The translations under genes and the position numbers were made by a program. DNA of 8,734 bases from Weeksellaceae bacterium (GTDB lineage Bacteria; Bacteroidota; Bacteroidia; Flavobacteriales; Weeksellaceae): NCBI GenBank assembly GCA_022701475.1, contig JAKOOI010000568.1, positions 1 to 8,734 on the forward strand, read 5' to 3'. This document shows positions 6,033 to 8,734 of the stretch, one piece after another (position 1 is the first letter of the stretch; every line of letters starts with the position of its first letter). The notes beneath the pieces were generated by a model. The model worked only from the letters and a program-made list of their open reading frames with translations. It did no database searches and was not told where the DNA came from.

Positions 6033-6978
6033 AAAAAGGGATTTCGGAAGCTTTATCAGTGACAGTTTCGCTTTTTTCAGACTTTACGGAAAGAATTATT
6101 TCAGGAATTATATTCTCCTTAACGGCCTGCTCGTCATTCTGATGGTTGTAGTCATCGTGTTGGGCTTCAGGGAATTTTTAGGAGTTGTTTTCGGATCCAA
6201 TATGAGCGGGCAGAGTTATTATATGGAACAGTTTTTTGCGGATAATGTCGGGCTGTTTATTATTTCAGGAATTCTCCTGGCGATCCTGAGTTCCGCACTG
6301 ATTATCATCAATCTTCTTTTCCCCGTATTTTACATGAAAAGGCTCGCGGATGGTCAGCAGAACATAAAGGCGGATGATCTGCTGAGTGATTTCAAAGTGC
6401 ATTCCAGAAAAGTGGCTGCTGCCTATTTCGGACTGACTTTTCTGGTTTTTCCTGTAGCGGCTGTACTCTTCGGGTTTTCTTATATGTTGGTTCTTGTGCT
6501 TATCGGGATTGTACTGATGCTGTTCGTCGGACCTACGCTTTTCAATGTCATTACTTTTATCTGTTACGATTATTTCAATGGGAATAAAAGCTTTTTTGAG
6601 AGCCTCAGCTATGCCATGCGGGCCCAGTTCTCCTATCCGAACGGAAGGGAGAAATCTCCCTACTGGAAATACTGGGGCAGTACAACCGTTATGGGGGTGC
6701 TGTTTTACATTGCCAGCGGAGTCCTTTCCGGGATTCCCATTATCCTGTTCATTGCCAGAATCAGTACTTCTGCTCCGGATGCGCAGTTTGAGAAAAACCC
6801 ATTGGACGGGGGCTTTGGGATCCTGATGTTTGTACTGTACGGGATTTCTTCTCTCATTTCGATGCTTTTAATGAATGTGATGTACATCAATTCCGGGCTG
6901 ATGTATTACGACAGCCGTACCGATTTTCATCAGCAAGCGGAACTGCAGGAAATAGAAACCATCGGAAGCAATGAATAA
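6004..6978 (+). CDS. Unrecognised six-helix integral membrane protein of the SpoIIM/DUF4129 cluster
   Basis: I do not recognise a named family with certainty. The 324-residue protein has about six hydrophobic helices (near 38-58, 83-107, 138-157, 160-180, 227-252 and 271-294) and no signal peptide. Its end, YINSGLMYYDSRTDFHQQAE then EIETIG, resembles the closing segment seen in polytopic proteins of the glycerophosphodiesterase-membrane-domain/DUF4013 type (last helix, then Tyr-Tyr/Phe-Ser, then an acidic helix), so a distant relation is possible. The start at 6004 overlaps the SpoIIM gene by 29 bases and is preceded by an A-rich stretch typical of flavobacterial starts; ATG at 6016 (MIQFYKKRDFG, 17-base overlap) is an equally reasonable alternative. 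It shares its last 8 bases with the DUF4129 gene. Position implies a membrane subunit or partner of the same system. Confidence 0.75.
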   Translation: MLKLMIQFYKKRDFGSFISDSFAFFRLYGKNYFRNYILLNGLLVILMVVVIVLGFREFLGVVFGSNMSGQSYYMEQFFADNVGLFIISGILLAILSSALIIINLLFPVFYMKRLADGQQNIKADDLLSDFKVHSRKVAAAYFGLTFLVFPVAAVLFGFSYMLVLVLIGIVLMLFVGPTLFNVITFICYDYFNGNKSFFESLSYAMRAQFSYPNGREKSPYWKYWGSTTVMGVLFYIASGVLSGIPIILFIARISTSAPDAQFEKNPLDGGFGILMFVLYGISSLISMLLMNVMYINSGLMYYDSRTDFHQQAELQEIETIGSNE

Positions 6979-7768
6979 ATCAATGGTCTTCTTACTGCTC
7001 TGCTGCACTGCAGGGCCATCGGTATTTGGCCAGACGGAAGACAATCCGCCTGCCGTGGAAGCCTATGTGGATTCCCTGAATACCGGACATTACCGGAACA
7101 TGTACCGGGCCGATTCCGTACTGATGAAAAACCCGATAACGGAAAATACCGTCTATCCAAAGACGTTCAAGGACAAGATACCTTCAAGATATACAGGAAA
7201 GGACTTCGATTATACTACGGTAAAGCCCAGGATGTCCTTCTGGGAAAAGCTGATGAAAAAAATATATGAATTCCTGGAAAGCATTTTTGGGAAAACGGTT
7301 TTTACCGGCTCCGGAAATTTAGCCGGTGTGCTCATCCGCCTTTTCGCCATCATCCTGGTGGGTTTCATCCTGTATTTCATCATTAAATATTTCATCGGCA
7401 AAGACGGCGCTTTCCTGTTCGGGAAAAAAAACAGCAAGCTGGATCTTCAGGAAGAAGACCTGCATGAAAACATCCATGAGATCAACTTTCCCGAAAGTGT
7501 CCTCAGGTTTGAAAAGTCAGGCGATTTCCGCTCGGCGGTGAGGTACCATTTTTTGTGGGTACTGAAAAAACTCAGCGATAAAAAACTTATTGCCTGGAAC
7601 CCGGAAAAGACCAACGGGGATTACCTGGCAGAACTGAATGTTCCGCATCTGAAAGATCAGTTTTATGATCTTTCCTACATTTTTGATTATGTATGGTATG
7701 GGGAATTTGCCATCACTCAGGAAGACTATACCAAGTTCAGGGATCAATATCAATCCTTTAAACCGTAA
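6971..7768 (+). CDS. DUF4129 domain-containing membrane protein
   Basis: Single-span membrane protein of 265 residues. A signal peptide is visible at 1-20 (short basic start, LLLCC core, likely cut after VFG). Residues 21-115 would be extracytoplasmic and have no recognisable fold. One helix spans about 116-141, and residues 175-262 form a cytosolic DUF4129 domain: FEKSGDFRSAVRYHFLWVLKKL (180-201, in the pattern of the family's helix), the EKTNGDYL signature (212-219) and the closing YVWYGEFAI (240-248). DUF4129 is found in proteins next to MoxR ATPases and DUF58 proteins and in some transglutaminase-like proteins; its function is not known. The start overlaps the upstream stop by 8 bases (ATGAATAA), pointing to coupled translation, and the DUF4350 gene begins 10 bases after its stop. 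Confidence 0.88.
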   Translation: MNKSMVFLLLCCTAGPSVFGQTEDNPPAVEAYVDSLNTGHYRNMYRADSVLMKNPITENTVYPKTFKDKIPSRYTGKDFDYTTVKPRMSFWEKLMKKIYEFLESIFGKTVFTGSGNLAGVLIRLFAIILVGFILYFIIKYFIGKDGAFLFGKKNSKLDLQEEDLHENIHEINFPESVLRFEKSGDFRSAVRYHFLWVLKKLSDKKLIAWNPEKTNGDYLAELNVPHLKDQFYDLSYIFDYVWYGEFAITQEDYTKFRDQYQSFKP

Positions 7769-7778
7769 TACATCTGTT

Positions 7779-8734
7779 ATGAACAAAACTTTCAGAATAT
7801 ATGCTGTGATTCTCCTTCTTGTGTTGGTGATCCTGGCGTTGTTTGAAATCAACAAGACGGAAAGTACGGATTGGAGGAAGAATTTTGAGATCAGTGAGAA
7901 ATCTCCATTCGGCCTTTTTATATTTGATCAGGAAAGCAGCCGCCTGTTCAATGATAAACTGAAGAAGATAGAGCAGACCCCTTACGATTATTACGGCCGG
8001 CAGAAAAAGGCTCCGCACAATATCCTCGTCGTTGAAAATACAATAGACCAGGAGTCCTGGAACAAAATTTTTGAGCAGGTTTCCGAAGGCTCTGATGCCA
8101 TGCTCATCATTTCGGATATTCCCAAAGAAATTTCGGACAGCATCGGATATTACGATTCCAAAATTTCTTTTGAGGACGAAAATGTTCTGAAGCTGACGGA
8201 CCGGAAATATCAGAACGATTTTATCAGGCTGGATAAATTTCCTTCGGGCAGAGGTTTCACTTTTATCAGGCCGGGCGTTGAAGTGCTCGGGAAAACGGTG
8301 GAAGAAAACAATACAGACCAGGCCAACTTTATCAGGGTTCGTTTTGGAAAGGGAAATTTCTATATTCACTGCGAGCCGCTTTTCATTACGAATTATTACC
8401 TGCTGAAAAGCGGGAATACAAAATATGCCCAGGATGTTTTTTCGTATCTTAGTGACAGGGAAACCCTGTGGTTTGTAGAGGGCAGTTCGGGAAGTTCACG
8501 GTTTTTCCTGCGGTTCATTCTCTCAAATTCTGCCCTGAAATATGCGTGGTGGGTCTTGCTGGGAGGGTTGGTCCTGTTCATTTTCTTTAATGCCAAAAGG
8601 AAACAGCGCATTGTCCCGGTGACAGAGCCTTTAAAAAATACTTCGGTGGATTTTGTTAAAAGTATCGGTAACCTGTATCTTCAGGAAGGCGATTTTCATG
8701 ATATGATGGCCAAAAAAGCACAGTATTTCCTGAA
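7779..8734 (+). CDS. DUF4350 domain-containing membrane protein (3' partial)
   Basis: The frame is open from ATG 7779 to the window end (318 complete codons), so the C terminus is missing. Residues 5-22 form a first helix (signal anchor). Residues about 28-235 are an extracytoplasmic DUF4350-type region with SPFGLFIFD (42-50), an alpha/beta segment DAMLIISDIP (106-115) and the pattern VRFGKGNFYIHCEPLFITNY (187-206), typical of the family before the membrane. A second helix spans about 254-271 (YAWWVLLGGLVLFIFF), followed by a basic stop-transfer AKRKQR and a cytosolic helical part starting SVDFVKSIGNLYLQ (289-302). DUF4350 resembles glutamine-amidotransferase-like or GldG-type periplasmic folds, but no catalytic role is known. 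It follows the DUF4129 gene at 10 bases; a MoxR ATPase gene is the expected next neighbour. Confidence 0.85.
   Translation, partial: MNKTFRIYAVILLLVLVILALFEINKTESTDWRKNFEISEKSPFGLFIFDQESSRLFNDKLKKIEQTPYDYYGRQKKAPHNILVVENTIDQESWNKIFEQVSEGSDAMLIISDIPKEISDSIGYYDSKISFEDENVLKLTDRKYQNDFIRLDKFPSGRGFTFIRPGVEVLGKTVEENNTDQANFIRVRFGKGNFYIHCEPLFITNYYLLKSGNTKYAQDVFSYLSDRETLWFVEGSSGSSRFFLRFILSNSALKYAWWVLLGGLVLFIFFNAKRKQRIVPVTEPLKNTSVDFVKSIGNLYLQEGDFHDMMAKKAQYFL

Noticed and set aside
7758..8369. Minus-strand open frame of 203 codons
   Set aside because: It lies wholly opposite the DUF4350 gene apart from its last bases, shows no recognisable domain, and the plus frame has clear family features and operon position.

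Overview
The window looks like chromosomal DNA from a flavobacterium of the Chryseobacterium type (Bacteroidota, Weeksellaceae). This is judged from the protein families, the AT-rich intergenic DNA with TAnnTTTG-like promoter elements, the A-rich start regions without clear Shine-Dalgarno sequences, and the OmpA protein with thrombospondin type-3 repeats and a basic tail. The genus is inferred from family resemblance, not from a database search. There are no RNA genes, insertion sequences, CRISPR arrays or phage genes, and the order looks like ordinary vertically inherited chromosome.

Layout. Positions 1-1166 hold the 3' part of an abundant-type OmpA outer membrane protein, closed by a strong intrinsic terminator (1185-1220). 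A YebC/TACO1-family gene follows (1260-2000) with its own likely promoter. Next come two plus-strand genes sharing a 4-base ATGA overlap: an LpxH-like metallophosphoesterase (2056-2883) and a GT-B glycosyltransferase (2880-3857), probably an envelope glycolipid or lipid A related pair. A small GNAT-fold acetyltransferase (3846-4136, minus) converges on the glycosyltransferase and overlaps its 3' end by 12 bases.

The right half (4273-8734) is the most interesting part: an RDD membrane protein on the minus strand, and divergently from it, across only 26 bases, a tightly packed plus-strand series of a SpoIIM-family membrane protein, an unrecognised six-helix membrane protein, a DUF4129 protein and a DUF4350 protein cut by the window end. 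Genes of these families recur together with a MoxR-type AAA+ ATPase and a DUF58 (von Willebrand-like) protein in several phyla, including an actinobacterial version. The last two would be expected just past position 8734. The proteins seen here are almost all membrane-embedded, so the cluster plausibly encodes the membrane part of a poorly understood MoxR-driven envelope complex.

The overlapping or near-abutting reading frames in the SpoIIM series (29-base overlap, 8-base overlap, 10-base gap) suggest one transcript with coupled translation. No frameshifts or pseudogenes were seen.
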